Assembly: GCF_013036045.1 (NCBI RefSeq)
Contig: NZ_WTPX01000015.1
Span: 1 to 55,093, forward strand
Reading direction: 5' to 3'
DNA: 55,093 nt
Source: Alienimonas chondri
GTDB taxonomy: Bacteria; Planctomycetota; Planctomycetia; Planctomycetales; Planctomycetaceae
A program made the translations under genes and the position numbers. The notes beneath the pieces are model-generated. The model saw nothing but the letters and a program-made list of their open reading frames with translations. It had not been told where the DNA came from and searched no databases. Shown one piece after another: positions 27,606 to 38,249 of the stretch (its first letter is position 1; each line of letters starts with the position of its first letter).

Positions 27606-28105
27606 CTGCACGGCGAGGGCGTCGACCCACGGCAACATCTCCTGCACGACGACGTCCTCCAGCGTAATGAAGGCGAACCGGTCCCCGAAGACGAGGTGGT
27701 CGGGAGCGTACCGCCGGTTCGCTCCGCCGACGACGCGGAAGTACTCCCGGGCGATCCGCGGGAAAAACGCCCGGTCGCGAGCCGCGTCATCCCCGCCCTC
27801 CCACGTCTCCATGAACGTCTGATAGGCCCGGCGTCCGGGCGCGTCCGCGGCGGCCGTACCCGTAGGCGTTGAAGCTGAGGTCCTTGCAGGCCGCGGAGAG
27901 GGCGGCGTTGTCGAACGCCGCCCGTTTGGCGCCGACATGCGTGGCTCTGTGGGCGAAGAACGGCTCCCCGTCCCAGCCGATCAGCCAGTGGCGGCCGTCG
28001 ATTTTGGTGGGGGGCGACTTTCTGTCGCTCCCCCTCCCCGCCCGCCCCGGACGGGCCGGGCATGCACGGGGCGACGGCGACGACGGCAAGGAGGGCGAGC
28101 CGCAT
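27606..28105 (-). pseudogene. broken secreted glycoside hydrolase (agarase-like)
   Basis: Pieces of one gene lie in different frames. A signal-peptide-like start (MRLALLAVVAVAPCMPG) begins at 28105. After a shift come KIDGRHWLIGWDGEPFFAH (about 28020-27853), the usual 'D.RWWLV.PDG.PFF' opening of agarase-like enzymes. After another shift and a deletion come RIAREYFRVVGGANRRYAPDHLVFGDRF and EMLPWVDALAVQ (27827-27606), resembling their C-terminal barrel half. The catalytic middle is gone. It may once have supplied the glycanase of this sulfatase island. Confidence 0.6.
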
Positions 28106-28234
28106 GACGGTTCGAGCATGTGGGGCCAGAGATTCGGGGGCGCCCCGGACCGGGGCGGCCGAGCGGCCGCGAAGCGCCGGCTCGACGCATCGGCGGCGAT
28201 GGATCGGCGGTGGGCGATACCGTACCGTCGCCGC

Positions 28235-30598
28235 ATGACGCGCACGCTCTTCACGCACCCCGGGCAGGCCCTTCGGCTCGGGATCGTCATGGGGTTGGTT
28301 GCTGGCGGGTGGGCGCCGAACGCGTCGGACGCGGACGCGGCCGAGCAGCCGAACGTGGTGCTGATCCTCGTCGACGATCAGGGGTACTACGATCTGGGCT
28401 GCTACGGGGCGACGGAGGTTCGCACGCCGCGGATCGATGCCCTGGCCGGCCAGGGCCTGCGGCTGACCGATTACTACGCCGCGGCTCCGATCTGCAGCCC
28501 CTCGCGGGCGGGGCTGCTGACCGGGTGCTATCCACGCCGGGTCGGCAATGCGACTTGGGTGCACCGGCCCGACTCCCCCTCCGGCCTGCACCCCGACGAA
28601 CGAACGCTCGCCGAGTTGTTCCACGAGAACGGCTACGCGACCGCCTGCGTGGGCAAATGGCACCTCGGGTTCCACGAGCCGTTCCTGCCCCGCAACCAGG
28701 GCTTCGATCACTACTACGGCCTGCTGCACAACCTCGACCGCTATGAAGCGGTTCATTTCGAAGAGGCCGGCGGCGTGCCGCTGCTCCGCAACGGCGAGGT
28801 CGTCGCCCGTCCGGCCGACCCGGCGACGCTCACGCGACTCTACACCGACGAGGCGATCGACTGGATCGAACGTCGCACGGCGGAGCGAGACGGCCAACCG
28901 TTCTTCCTCTACCTGCCGCACACGATGCTGCACAACCCGCTGGGCGTGGGGGAGGCGTTCCGCGGCCGCTCCGGGTGGGGAGAGTACGGCGACGCGATCG
29001 AGGAGCTGGACCATCACACCGGTCGGTTGCTCGACGCGCTGGACCGGCTGGGGATCGCGGACGAGACGGTCGTCGTCTTCACGTCGGACAACGGCCGCGG
29101 ACCCGGCCGCACGCCGGAGCAGCCGATCCGCGGGCGGAAGCTGTCCACGCTCGAGGGCGGCATTCGCGTGCCGGCGATCGTCCGCGGGCCCGGCGTGCCG
29201 GCGGGGCGGACCTCCGACGCGGTGATTCATGCGATGGACTGGTACCCCACGCTGGCGACGCTCGCCGGCATCGAGGTTCCCGCAGACCGCGTCATCGACG
29301 GTCGGGACGTCAGCCCGCTGTTGCTCGGCGAGAGCGACGCCGTGCCCGCGGCGGCGGCCTCGGAAGCGCTCAACGGTCGCGTCCCCCTCCGCCGTCGATG
29401 GGAGCCGTCGGCTGAATGGGCCGCGGACGTGCCGCGGAACCAGTACCTCGACGCCTTCTTCTATCACGGCAGCCAGGGGGCGCTGGCGGCGGTCCGCTGG
29501 CGGGACTGGAAGCTGACGCTCCACCCGGCGCCGCAGTTGTTCAACCTGCGAACCGACCCGGGGGAGACGGAACCGGTCCGCGACGGCGAGGTTCTCCGCA
29601 AACTGCGGGGCATGGCCGTGCTCTTCCAAGAAGAGATGCGGCTGGACGCCCGCCCCGCCGGTCGCGTCGAAGTTCGCCCTGCCGACGCCGGCGCCCGTCT
29701 CCCGCGGTCGTTGACGGACGACCTGCACGTCGAACGCGACGTGACCTACGTCCGCCGCGGCGACCGCACGCTGGAGATGGACCTGTTCCGCCCGAAGGAC
29801 GCCTGGGGAGCCCGACCGGCGATCGTGTGCGTGCACGGCGGCGGCTGGGCGAACGGAAGCCGCGCGAACCACGCCCCGCTGGCCCAGGCCCTCGCGGCTC
29901 GCGGGTACGTGACCGCCACGATCTCCTACCGCCTCAGCGGCGAGGCGCCCTTCCCCGCGGCGATCCACGATTGCAAGGCCGCCGTCCGATTTCTGCGGGC
30001 CAACGCCGGCCGATACGGCATCGATCCGGACCGCATTGGGGCGATCGGCCTGTCGGCCGGCGGGCATCTGGCGGCCCTGCTGGCGACCTCCGGCGAGGAC
30101 GGCGAACTGGCCGGCGCCGACGGGCTCGCCGGTCACAGCGATGCGATCCAAGTCGCCGTGGCGATGGGCGCCCAGACGGACCTGCTGTCTGAGCGGGTCG
30201 CGGCGGTCTCCGCGGACGAGAAACGCGGGGGGATCTGGCGGCAGTTTCTGGGCGGCAGTCAGGCCGAAGCCCGGGGGCGATACCGACTCGCTTCTCCGCT
30301 GGAGCGGCTCGACGCGGACGACCCGCCGGTCCTGTTCATCACCGGCGAGCGCGACGACCCCAGCACGCGGGCCGACCGCTTCCGGGCCCGGGCCGCGGAA
30401 CTGGGCATCGAAACGGATCTCGTCGTGCTCGACGGGGCGCCGCACCCGTTCCTCGGTCGGCAGGGCTGGTTCGACGAGGCCGTCGACGCCGCCGATCAAT
30501 TCTTCCGCCGCGCCTTCGACGAACCCGACGGTCCGACCGAGGCGACCCGTCCCCGTTCCCCGCACTCTCCGTCTTCCAGCGCCGAGCTTCCCGAATGA
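28235..30598 (+). CDS. bifunctional sulfatase-carbohydrate esterase fusion
   Basis: The 787-residue secreted protein has two catalytic domains. Residues about 38-480 are a sulfatase with NVVLILVDDQGYYDLGCYG, formylglycine signature C87-S-P-S-R, CVGKWHLG and TSDNGRG. Residues about 494-760 are an alpha/beta hydrolase of the BD-FAE/acetylxylan esterase type: oxyanion segment VHGGGWANG, nucleophile S607 in GLSAGGHLA, and H737 in DGAPHPFLG. It could remove sulfate and acyl groups from the same glycan. The start has alternatives (ATG 28199); ATG 28235 gives a better signal peptide. The next sulfatase gene overlaps its stop by ATGA. A remnant of a second copy of the esterase lies at 27354-27605. 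Confidence 0.85.
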   Translation: MTRTLFTHPGQALRLGIVMGLVAGGWAPNASDADAAEQPNVVLILVDDQGYYDLGCYGATEVRTPRIDALAGQGLRLTDYYAAAPICSPSRAGLLTGCYPRRVGNATWVHRPDSPSGLHPDERTLAELFHENGYATACVGKWHLGFHEPFLPRNQGFDHYYGLLHNLDRYEAVHFEEAGGVPLLRNGEVVARPADPATLTRLYTDEAIDWIERRTAERDGQPFFLYLPHTMLHNPLGVGEAFRGRSGWGEYGDAIEELDHHTGRLLDALDRLGIADETVVVFTSDNGRGPGRTPEQPIRGRKLSTLEGGIRVPAIVRGPGVPAGRTSDAVIHAMDWYPTLATLAGIEVPADRVIDGRDVSPLLLGESDAVPAAAASEALNGRVPLRRRWEPSAEWAADVPRNQYLDAFFYHGSQGALAAVRWRDWKLTLHPAPQLFNLRTDPGETEPVRDGEVLRKLRGMAVLFQEEMRLDARPAGRVEVRPADAGARLPRSLTDDLHVERDVTYVRRGDRTLEMDLFRPKDAWGARPAIVCVHGGGWANGSRANHAPLAQALAARGYVTATISYRLSGEAPFPAAIHDCKAAVRFLRANAGRYGIDPDRIGAIGLSAGGHLAALLATSGEDGELAGADGLAGHSDAIQVAVAMGAQTDLLSERVAAVSADEKRGGIWRQFLGGSQAEARGRYRLASPLERLDADDPPVLFITGERDDPSTRADRFRARAAELGIETDLVVLDGAPHPFLGRQGWFDEAVDAADQFFRRAFDEPDGPTEATRPRSPHSPSSSAELPE

Positions 30599-32028
30599 AC
30601 GCCCTCGCCCCGCTGCTCCTGCTCGCGGCCTGCGGCCCGGCGTTCGCCGGGGATGCCGGCACAGCGGCCCGACCGAACGTCGTGCTGATCTACGTGGACG
30701 ACCTCGGGTACGGGGAACTCGGGTGCTACGGCTGCCCAGACATTCCCACGCCCCACGTCGACCGCCTGGCCGCCGAGGGCGTGCGGTTCACGGCCTCCTA
30801 CATCACCAACCCGCCCTGCTGCCCGAGCCGGTGCAGCCTGATGATCGGTCAGTACGCCCAGCGGTTCGGCAAGTACGGCATGTCCCGCGGGCTGCCGATC
30901 CCGAAGGACCAGCCGACGCTCGCCCGGCGCCTCGCCGACCACGGGTACGCGACCGGGCAGATCGGGAAATGGGATCTCGGGTCGAAACGGCAGAATTCGC
31001 TGGACGTCGGCTTCGCGGAGGTCGCCCGCACGCCGCCGAAGAAGCGGTATTCGGAGGCCGAGATCGCCGCGATGCCGGTCCCGTTGCGGCGGAAGATCGA
31101 GTCGCAGGGCGGCCGGTCCAAGTACTTCTGCCTCGACGCCGACGGCCGGGAGCGGTGGCTGACCGACTACGACGGCGACCTGATGGTCGAATTCGTGGAC
31201 CGGCACGCCGACGAGCCGTTCTTCCTGTACTGGTCCCCGGATGCGGTGCATTCCTTTACCGACGAGACGCCGGAGCGGTTGCGCGACCGCACGACCGCGA
31301 CCGGCAAGCGACGGGCCCTCGCCGGGTCGATCGTGTCGGTGGACGACCAGGTCGGCAAACTGCTCGCCGCCCTGGATCGCCGCGGGCTGCGGGAGAATAC
31401 GCTGGTGATCTTCTCCAGCGACAACGGGGCGAATCCAGCCGAGGGCGGCCGATCCGCCCCCTATGCGGGCGGTAAGGGCGCCGGCACGCAGAAGGAGGGC
31501 TGGGTGCGGGTGCCGACGGTCCTGTCCCTGCCCGGCGTGATCCCGGAGGGAGCCACGCATGACGGACTGATCGCCAACTTCGACCTTTATTCGACGGTCT
31601 CGCAGCTGACGACCGGCGAGATCCCGCCGCACTGCGACGGCGTGGACCTGATCGCTCAGGTCCGCGGCGAGCGGCCCGGCCCGGCCCACAAGCACCTGTT
31701 CTGGCGGAACGACCAGCCGGACGACGCCCCGCGGCGGCACCTGCTCGCGGTGCGGTGGGAGGACTGGAGGCTGTACCGTCAACGCGCCGCCGACCCCTGG
31801 CAGCTGTTCGATCTGTCCGCCGACCCGCGGGAGGAGACGGACCTCGCCGCCGAGCGGCCGGACCTCGTGACCCGCCTCGCCGAGCGACACGCCGCCTGGT
31901 CCGCGACGCTCGCCCCGCTGGCGACGGTTCCGAACCTCCCCGGCCCGTCGACGGCCGTCGGCCCCGGTCACGGCTGGGCGACCGCCGCCGACTCCGGACC
32001 TGCCGGCCGCCGCCCCGCCGGCCGCTGA
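30595..32028 (+). CDS. secreted sulfatase
   Basis: The 477-residue sulfatase has a signal peptide cut near residue 19 (AFAGD), metal motif [19 protein letters not shown] and formylglycine signature C75-C-P-S-R. A second-motif variant reads [11 protein letters not shown], with Asp where His is usual after KW, and FSSDNGANP holds the later metal site. The ATG overlaps the stop of the fusion gene (ATGA at 30595-30598), indicating translational coupling; the third sulfatase follows 49 nt later. Substrate unknown. The KWDLG variant may indicate a different substrate class. Confidence 0.9.
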   Translation: MNALAPLLLLAACGPAFAGDAGTAARPNVVLIYVDDLGYGELGCYGCPDIPTPHVDRLAAEGVRFTASYITNPPCCPSRCSLMIGQYAQRFGKYGMSRGLPIPKDQPTLARRLADHGYATGQIGKWDLGSKRQNSLDVGFAEVARTPPKKRYSEAEIAAMPVPLRRKIESQGGRSKYFCLDADGRERWLTDYDGDLMVEFVDRHADEPFFLYWSPDAVHSFTDETPERLRDRTTATGKRRALAGSIVSVDDQVGKLLAALDRRGLRENTLVIFSSDNGANPAEGGRSAPYAGGKGAGTQKEGWVRVPTVLSLPGVIPEGATHDGLIANFDLYSTVSQLTTGEIPPHCDGVDLIAQVRGERPGPAHKHLFWRNDQPDDAPRRHLLAVRWEDWRLYRQRAADPWQLFDLSADPREETDLAAERPDLVTRLAERHAAWSATLAPLATVPNLPGPSTAVGPGHGWATAADSGPAGRRPAGR

Positions 32029-32077
32029 ACACGTCGGCTTCCCCCGGTCCCTTGCAACTCGCCACCCCGCCGTCCCC

Positions 32078-33673
32078 ATGAAGAGCCCGATCGGCAGCCG
32101 CCGTCTTCTCGCGACCGTCCTGCTTGGCGTCGCCGCCCTCCCGGCCGCGGCGGCCGATCCCGACCCGGCCGACGACCGCCGGCCGAACGTGGTGTTCCTC
32201 GCGGTGGACGACATGAACGACTACGCCGGCTTCCTGGAGTCGGCCCCGCGGGCGGTCACGCCGAACCTCGACCGGCTGGCGGCCCGCGGGGTGAACTTCA
32301 CCAACGCCCACACCGCCGGGGTGTATTGCGCCCCCAGCCGGGCGGCGATCTTCTCCGGCCAGTTCGCCTCGACGACCGGCTGCTACACTTCGGCGGAGTA
32401 CTTCGTCCATCGGCCGGAGATCGAACCGCTGCAGGTCAGCTTCGACAAAGCCGGCTACCGGACGCTCGGGGCCGGCAAGCTGTTCCACCACCCGGCCGGG
32501 GCGATCGACATCCGCGGCTGGGACGAGTTCTTTCTGCGGACCGACCGCCAGCGGCAGTCCGGCTGGCCGCTGGACTCCTGGGCGGAGCCGTCGCCGCTGC
32601 CCGACCCGTTCCCGAACAGCGTCTACAACGCCGACCGCGAGATCACCGGCGGGCTGTTCCTCGAATGGGCCGCCCTTCCGAACGACCGCGAAGGGGAGAT
32701 GGCCGACACCCAGCGGGTCGACTGGGCCGTGGAGACGCTCCGCGACGGGCTGCCGGAGGACGCCGACGCGCCCTTCTTCCTGGGCGTCGGTCTCTACGCC
32801 CCGCACTACCCGAACTACTGCCCCCAAAAGTACTTCGACCTGTACGACCGCGACGCGATCGAGTTGCCGCCCGTCCTCCCCGGCGACCGCGACGACCTAC
32901 CGCCGAAGATCCAACGGGCGATGAGGAACCGGGTCCGCATCTCGCAGCGTGTGGACGAACTGGATGCGCTGCGGGACGCGCTCCACGGCTACCTGGCCTG
33001 CATCAGCTACGCCGACGCCCAACTCGGCCGCATCCTCGACGCCGTTGCCGCCCGCGGCGATGCGGAGAATACAGTCGTCGTGTTGTGGAGCGACCACGGC
33101 TACCACCACGGTCAGAAGGGCCAGTGGGGCAAGCACACGCTGTGGGAGCGGACCTCGAACGTGCCGTTCGTCTGGGCCGGACCGGGCGTCGCCGCCGGGA
33201 CGGAGGTCGACGCGACCGTCAGCCTGATCGACCTGTATCCCACGCTGGTCGATCTGTGCGGCCTGCCGGCCCCGCGGCAGACGTTGGAGGGGCAATCGTT
33301 GGCGTCGGTTCTGGCCGACCCCGCCGAGGCGGAGGACCGCCGGGTCTTCCTGCCGGACGTGACGCCCGGCGAATACGCCGTCATCACCCGGGACTGGCGT
33401 TACATCCGCCGCGACGACGGCGAGGAGCTTTACGACCTCTCCGCCGACCCGCACGAATGGCGAAACCTCGCCGGCGACCCGGCCCGCGAGTCCGTGAAGG
33501 AGCGCCTGCGGGCGCGGGCTCCCGAGACCTTCGCGGCGCCGAACCCAAAGCTCAACGCCCGCCGGGATCTTGTCGTCGAAGGCGACCGCTTCCGCTGGGA
33601 GAAGGGCGAGGGCAACGCCCCGCCGGCCCGCAAAGCCAACGATCGGTCAGTCGGCGACGCCCGCGGCCGGTGA
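32078..33673 (+). CDS. secreted sulfatase, iduronate-2-sulfatase-like
   Basis: The 531-residue protein has a signal peptide (about 1-26). [16 protein letters not shown] is the early metal motif of the iduronate-2-sulfatase/choline-sulfatase-like group, the signature is C84-A-P-S-R, and a GAGKLFHH segment takes the place of [22 protein letters not shown] and [22 protein letters not shown] are typical for this group. It is the last plus-strand gene of the sulfatase row; its 3' end overlaps the convergent DUF6807 gene by 27 nt. The C-terminal tail after about residue 490 is charged and of low complexity. Confidence 0.9.
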   Translation: MKSPIGSRRLLATVLLGVAALPAAAADPDPADDRRPNVVFLAVDDMNDYAGFLESAPRAVTPNLDRLAARGVNFTNAHTAGVYCAPSRAAIFSGQFASTTGCYTSAEYFVHRPEIEPLQVSFDKAGYRTLGAGKLFHHPAGAIDIRGWDEFFLRTDRQRQSGWPLDSWAEPSPLPDPFPNSVYNADREITGGLFLEWAALPNDREGEMADTQRVDWAVETLRDGLPEDADAPFFLGVGLYAPHYPNYCPQKYFDLYDRDAIELPPVLPGDRDDLPPKIQRAMRNRVRISQRVDELDALRDALHGYLACISYADAQLGRILDAVAARGDAENTVVVLWSDHGYHHGQKGQWGKHTLWERTSNVPFVWAGPGVAAGTEVDATVSLIDLYPTLVDLCGLPAPRQTLEGQSLASVLADPAEAEDRRVFLPDVTPGEYAVITRDWRYIRRDDGEELYDLSADPHEWRNLAGDPARESVKERLRARAPETFAAPNPKLNARRDLVVEGDRFRWEKGEGNAPPARKANDRSVGDARGR

Positions 33674-34663
33674 GCCGGCCGCGTCCGCCGGCCCGGCGTA
33701 GTCCCGCCAGAACTTCGTCGCCGTGTCGGCGTCGACCCGGTCGGAGGTCACGAGGTAGCGATAGCGGGACACGTACTCGCGGCCGGGTTCGATTCTGAAC
33801 TGACCGAGCGCCATCGGCGCGAAGCAAAAGTAGGGTTTGTCGGGGTGAAGCCGCACGGGCTGCGGGGCGCGGAAGTTGTCGGGGCTGCCGAACGCCGTGA
33901 ACGAGACGTCCTGACCGTCGAGCCGGCCGCTGAGGGAGACCCAGTCGGGCCGCGTATGGTTGCCGTCCCGCCGGTCCTTGCCGTCGCTGGTGAGAAACCG
34001 CAGCCCTCCCGATTCGCCGCCATCGCCGCCGCCGCCGTCCCCGAGCCATTCCGACTGACCGCGGAACGCCATGCCGCCGTAGCGGTATCGTTCGAGAATC
34101 AGCGGTTCGTCCGACGCGCACGTTTGCACACTTTGGATGTCGAACAGGAAGTGGTCGTCCGGCGTCCGGTGCACGGTGACCGTCCAGACCTCGTCGAGGG
34201 CGTCGACGCGGTCGTCTCCCTCTCCGACCGTGAACGCATGCTTGACGCTGAAGGAGACCTGCTTCTCGCCCCGGCGAATGTCCGCGACGCCCCGGAACTC
34301 GATCCCCGCCTGTCGCTTCGCCTGATTCCAGAAGTCGACCTCTTTCCCGTCGAACGTGCACTTCGTCCAGGCGAAGAAGAGGGCGTGCTGATGCGCGTGG
34401 TCCGGCGGGTAGTCCCCCGTGATCTCCTCGCCGGTCGGGCTGTAGATCGGATGGAGATACCCGCTGCGGCTGTAGTACGACTCAATCCCGTCCGGGACGG
34501 GTCTCGCGGTTTTGACGTAATTCAGCACCGGCTTGCCGCGCAGCGTGACGCGGAGGGCGTCGTCCGTCTCGATCAGTTTCAGTTCGCCGCCCCGCGCGGC
34601 GGTCGGTCCGACGCCGAAAGCACTGAGCAGCGCGAGCGAGACTGCGAATTGAGAGGCCATCAT
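33647..34663 (-). CDS. DUF6807 (PmoA-like) secreted protein
   Basis: The 338-residue protein has a signal peptide (about 1-22) and the DUF6807 pattern: [51 protein letters not shown] and FWNQ near the start, with [14 protein letters not shown] later. The family is widespread in planctomycete and Bacteroidota glycan loci but its function is not established. ATG 34663 (or 34660) is used because the 16 upstream codons do not fit a signal peptide. It is the last gene of the minus-strand glycan operon and overlaps the convergent sulfatase by 27 nt. Confidence 0.8.
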   Translation of the reverse strand: MMASQFAVSLALLSAFGVGPTAARGGELKLIETDDALRVTLRGKPVLNYVKTARPVPDGIESYYSRSGYLHPIYSPTGEEITGDYPPDHAHQHALFFAWTKCTFDGKEVDFWNQAKRQAGIEFRGVADIRRGEKQVSFSVKHAFTVGEGDDRVDALDEVWTVTVHRTPDDHFLFDIQSVQTCASDEPLILERYRYGGMAFRGQSEWLGDGGGGDGGESGGLRFLTSDGKDRRDGNHTRPDWVSLSGRLDGQDVSFTAFGSPDNFRAPQPVRLHPDKPYFCFAPMALGQFRIEPGREYVSRYRYLVTSDRVDADTATKFWRDYAGPADAAGSPAAGVAD

Positions 34664-34760
34664 TCTGTTCCGGTCTACGGCGTTGATGTCTTTGACGCTT
34701 CGGTGAGGCACGGATCGCGGCGGCGTGTTCCGGGGCTCCGCGGTGGAAATCCGGCCTCGG

Positions 34761-36923
34761 TCACCTCCCCGGCCGCGTCCGCTTCGGCCGTCGCTCCTTC
34801 GCCCGCAGGTCGAGAACTTCGGGCATCGGGGTCGCGGCGACCGCGCGGGACGGCAGCTTCGACCGCATGTCTTCCACGACCGCGGCGAACGCCGGGTCGT
34901 CGATGCGGTTCGTCCACTCCCGCGGGTCGGAGGCCGTGTAGAACTCCTCCTCCCCGTCGCGGTAGCGGACGTAGCGGCCGCGTTCGTCGCGGAGCGTCAG
35001 GTAGGCGACGTACGGCTCGTCCGGTCCGCCCCTCTGCGTCAGCCCGGTGATCGCCGTGCTCTCCCACGCCGCGTCCGGGTCGTGCAACAAGGGCGTCAGC
35101 GACCGGCCGTCGACCGGCGTCGGCGGCGTCAGGTCGCACAACTCGGCCAGCGTCGGGTAGAGGTCCTGCAGCGAGACGAACCGTTCGCACACCGCCCCCT
35201 CCGGCGTGACGCCGGGGACGCGGATCGTCAGCAGCACGTGCGTGGCCTCTTCCCACAGCGTCGCCTTCTGCCAGTGGTGTTTCTCCCCGAGGTGGAACCC
35301 GTGATCCGTCAGAAAGACGACGATCGTGTCGTCCCGGTGGGGGCTCTCCTCCAAGGCGTCGAGCACCCGACCGAACTGAGCGTCGGCGAAGGTGGTCGTC
35401 GCCAGATAGGCTTGAACGGCCTCCCGGTGGAGGTCGGCTTCCAGCACCGCGTCCACGAACTTGCCTTTGCCCTCCGTCAACTGGAGAGCGGACGCCGGCA
35501 CGTCGTCCAGATCGTCCGGCGGCAACTCCGGTAGGACGATTTCGTCCAGCGGGTAGAGGTCGAAGTACTCCTGCGGAACGTACCAGGGCATGTGCGGGTT
35601 GAACGTTCCGTAGGCGATGAAGAACGGTTCGTCACGGTCCTCCCGTAGCGCGGCGATCGCCCGGTCGGCGTTGCCGGTGTCGTTCATCTCGGCCTCGGTC
35701 AGGTGGATCGGTCCCCAGTCCTGCTCGCCGCGGCCGACGGCGGTGAGCGGCGCCCCCGGCGGCGCCGGGTCCCGCTTGTGGCCGACCTTCACGTCCCAGC
35801 CCTCCTTCTGGTCCCAGCCGTGGGTGATCTTGCCGAACCCGGCGGTCGCGTAGCCCGCCTGCTTGAACAGCGAGGCAAGGGAGGTGGCGGCCCGCAGCGG
35901 CTCGCTCTCCCCGGCCCCGGGAAGGTTGTGGTAGTGCCCCGACCGCCACGGGGCGACGCCGGAGAAGAAGGCGCTCCGCGAGGGCGAACAGACCGGCGCC
36001 GCCGCGTAGGCCCGCTCAAAGTTCACCCCGCTCGCCGCCAGCTTTTTCAGGTTCGGGGCGACGACCTTGCCGGCGTAGCGGTCCGGGTCTTCGAGGATCC
36101 AGCTGTTCAGATCGTCGGCGACGAGGAACAGGACGTTCCTCCGTTTCTCTCTCGACGCCGCGGCCTCCTCCTCGGGAGCGGCGCTTTCGGCGGCGGCCGC
36201 GGGCGGCGACGGCCGTTCGGCGGAGAGGCGGCGGACGCGGAGGTTCCGGAACGAGACGTGCCGGACGCGCTCCGGCTCTTTGACGGCGTGCACCTGCAAC
36301 CCGATCACGCCGTTCGGGTAGGTCTTGTTTAGTTCGTCGTCGAACGTCACATCCGTGACAGGCTCGTCATTGATCCAGGTCCGGACCCGCTTGCCGTCGG
36401 CGAGGACCCGGACGCGGTTCCATTCCCCATTCTTCATGTGGCCGTGGCGGACGAGGTCCTCCGCCGGGGTGAACCAGCGGCCGTTCCCCTGCCCGAAGAT
36501 ATGGCCCGAGCGTCCCGGCGATCGGCCGAGGTCCACCTGCGGCCCGTGCACGCTCCGACGCGACGTGCCGTTCTCCCTCAGCCGCGTGAGTTGCGTGCGG
36601 AATTGCACGCCGGAGTTGAGGTCCGTGTCGTGCAGCTTCACGTCGAATTCCAGTTCGAAGTCGGCGTACTCCTCCTCCGTGAACAGGAAGTGCGTTTTCC
36701 CGGTGCTCGCGCCGACGATGGCGCCGTCCTCCACGGAGAACTTCGCGTCCTGGTCCGAGGCGTTCCAGCCGTTGAGGGTCTCGCCGTCGAACAGTTCCCG
36801 CCACTCCCCCCCGGACGCGGCGGGCGTTCCCCCCGCAAACAGGGCCGCGCACAGGAGGAACGCCGCGCCGGCGGACCAGGACGGGATCGCCGTGAGGCGG
36901 CGTGAGAAACGGGAATGCGTCAT
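34761..36923 (-). CDS. DUF1080-sulfatase fusion protein
   Basis: The 720-residue protein has a signal peptide (about 1-37). Residues about 38-232 form a DUF1080 domain ([57 protein letters not shown], closing [13 protein letters not shown]). An Ala/Glu-rich linker (about 236-260) leads to a sulfatase of the iduronate-2-sulfatase-like group (about 262-700) with [13 protein letters not shown], formylglycine signature C312-[12 protein letters not shown] and [17 protein letters not shown]1080 proteins cleave or bind 3-keto glycosides. With the adjacent exported Gfo/Idh enzyme, which could form 3-keto sugars, this suggests oxidative-eliminative breakdown of a sulfated glycan. Confidence 0.88.
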   Translation of the reverse strand: MTHSRFSRRLTAIPSWSAGAAFLLCAALFAGGTPAASGGEWRELFDGETLNGWNASDQDAKFSVEDGAIVGASTGKTHFLFTEEEYADFELEFDVKLHDTDLNSGVQFRTQLTRLRENGTSRRSVHGPQVDLGRSPGRSGHIFGQGNGRWFTPAEDLVRHGHMKNGEWNRVRVLADGKRVRTWINDEPVTDVTFDDELNKTYPNGVIGLQVHAVKEPERVRHVSFRNLRVRRLSAERPSPPAAAAESAAPEEEAAASREKRRNVLFLVADDLNSWILEDPDRYAGKVVAPNLKKLAASGVNFERAYAAAPVCSPSRSAFFSGVAPWRSGHYHNLPGAGESEPLRAATSLASLFKQAGYATAGFGKITHGWDQKEGWDVKVGHKRDPAPPGAPLTAVGRGEQDWGPIHLTEAEMNDTGNADRAIAALREDRDEPFFIAYGTFNPHMPWYVPQEYFDLYPLDEIVLPELPPDDLDDVPASALQLTEGKGKFVDAVLEADLHREAVQAYLATTTFADAQFGRVLDALEESPHRDDTIVVFLTDHGFHLGEKHHWQKATLWEEATHVLLTIRVPGVTPEGAVCERFVSLQDLYPTLAELCDLTPPTPVDGRSLTPLLHDPDAAWESTAITGLTQRGGPDEPYVAYLTLRDERGRYVRYRDGEEEFYTASDPREWTNRIDDPAFAAVVEDMRSKLPSRAVAATPMPEVLDLRAKERRPKRTRPGR

Positions 36924-36972
36924 TGCAGGCAGTTCATCGCGGGATGAGCGGGGACCGTGTGCAGAAAGGGCA

Positions 36973-38247
36973 TCAAACTTCCGGGAGGGCGAAACCAGCC
37001 CGGCGGTCCTTCGCGAGCAGGGCGTTCGCCTCGTCGTCGCCGACGATCTGTTCGCGGGCCGCGTCCCATTCGATCGTGCGGCCGACGGTGCGGCAGAGAT
37101 TGATGAGGTGGGCGACGCTGACGGTCAGGTGCCCGATCTCGACCGGGGCGTTCGGCTCCTCCCGCGACTCGACGCAGTCGAGCCAGTTGGTCACGTGGTT
37201 CTCCGCGTCTTTCCCCTCGAAGGGGGGAATGAGATCCGGCGGGTTGCAGGCGAACCGGCCCCGATTGATCTCCACCTTGCCTCGGTCGCCGATAAAGATC
37301 CCGCCGAACGCCGGGCCGTCCTGGCTTTCGACCCGCACCGTCACGCCGCCCGGGTAATAGAGGCGGACGCCCCGCTCCCACGGGTGGTCGCCGCGGACCG
37401 TCGGCTCGACGCGCTGCGGGGCGGTGTTCTCCCAACCCATCGCGAGGTGCACCATATCGAGCGCGTGGGCGCCGCGGTCGCAGATCGTCCCGCCGGTGAA
37501 CGGATCCCAGCGCCGCCAGCTCCGGTGAAGGCTGGAGTTGTAGTCGAGCAATTCGGCCTGGTCGCAGAACCGGTTCCAGTTCATCCCCTCCGGGATCGGC
37601 TCCTTTTCTAGACCTGCAACCGGTCGAGAACCGGTCATATTTTTAACGAGAATCGTGTGCACCTCCCCGGCGGCCCCCTCGCGGACCTGCCGGCAGGCGT
37701 ATTGATTGATCCGCGTACTCCGCTGCTGCGTGCCGACTTGAAGCACGCGGTCGTGCTTGCGGACCGCCTCGACGAGAGCCCGCCCCTCCGGAATGCTGAA
37801 GCTCAGCGGTTTCTCCGCATAAACATCAAGACTGCGTTCGCAGGCCATAATCGCCGCCCGCACGCGGACATGGTCCGGGGTCGCGATCACGACGGCGTCC
37901 AATTCCTCCCGGTCGTAGAATTCCTCGTAGTTTTGATAGACGGCCCACTTCGGCTCCTGTCCGATCTGTTTTTGATACTCCTCGGCCAGCGCGGCGACCT
38001 GCGGGAGGTGACAATCACAGACGGCGACGAGCCGCGACCGGTCCCCGTCCCGCAATAACGCCCGGAGAAGCCACCGCGCCCGCCCGCCGGCGCCGATCAG
38101 GCCGACGCGGATCGGGTCGTCCGCGGTCCGCCGCGTCGCCGCCGGGGCCCCGGACGGAAAGGCCGCGGGGAGTGCCGCGGCGGACGCCGCCGCGGTCGAT
38201 ATTCTTAAGAAACCGCGGCGGGTCGCGGGGGCCGGCGGGCGAGACAT
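36973..38247 (-). CDS. Tat-exported Gfo/Idh/MocA-family oxidoreductase
   Basis: The 424-residue protein has a twin-arginine signal (R10-R11-G-F-L-R, then an Ala-rich stretch), so it is probably exported folded with bound NAD(P). The Rossmann domain begins [15 protein letters not shown]. The family EKP motif is at 145-147 (VYAEKPLSF), and [20 protein letters not shown] holds the usual catalytic Asp/His region. Family members oxidise or reduce sugars, some at C3. A longer in-frame extension upstream is Arg-rich noise; ATG 38247 is 2 nt after the stop of the preceding sulfatase. The DUF1080-sulfatase follows 49 nt downstream. Confidence 0.88.
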   Translation of the reverse strand: MSRPPAPATRRGFLRISTAAASAAALPAAFPSGAPAATRRTADDPIRVGLIGAGGRARWLLRALLRDGDRSRLVAVCDCHLPQVAALAEEYQKQIGQEPKWAVYQNYEEFYDREELDAVVIATPDHVRVRAAIMACERSLDVYAEKPLSFSIPEGRALVEAVRKHDRVLQVGTQQRSTRINQYACRQVREGAAGEVHTILVKNMTGSRPVAGLEKEPIPEGMNWNRFCDQAELLDYNSSLHRSWRRWDPFTGGTICDRGAHALDMVHLAMGWENTAPQRVEPTVRGDHPWERGVRLYYPGGVTVRVESQDGPAFGGIFIGDRGKVEINRGRFACNPPDLIPPFEGKDAENHVTNWLDCVESREEPNAPVEIGHLTVSVAHLINLCRTVGRTIEWDAAREQIVGDDEANALLAKDRRAGFALPEV

Positions 38248-38249
38248 CT

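Noticed and set aside
27246-27938. 230-codon open frame as one real gene
   Set aside because: It joins pieces of two unrelated enzymes (hydrolase and esterase), each lacking its catalytic centre, so it is treated as two pseudogenes.
27458-30565. 1035-codon open frame antisense to the sulfatase-esterase fusion
   Set aside because: The opposite strand carries the intact two-domain enzyme. The antisense translation is Arg/Gly/Pro-rich without motifs, apart from the pseudogene pieces near its end, which are listed separately.
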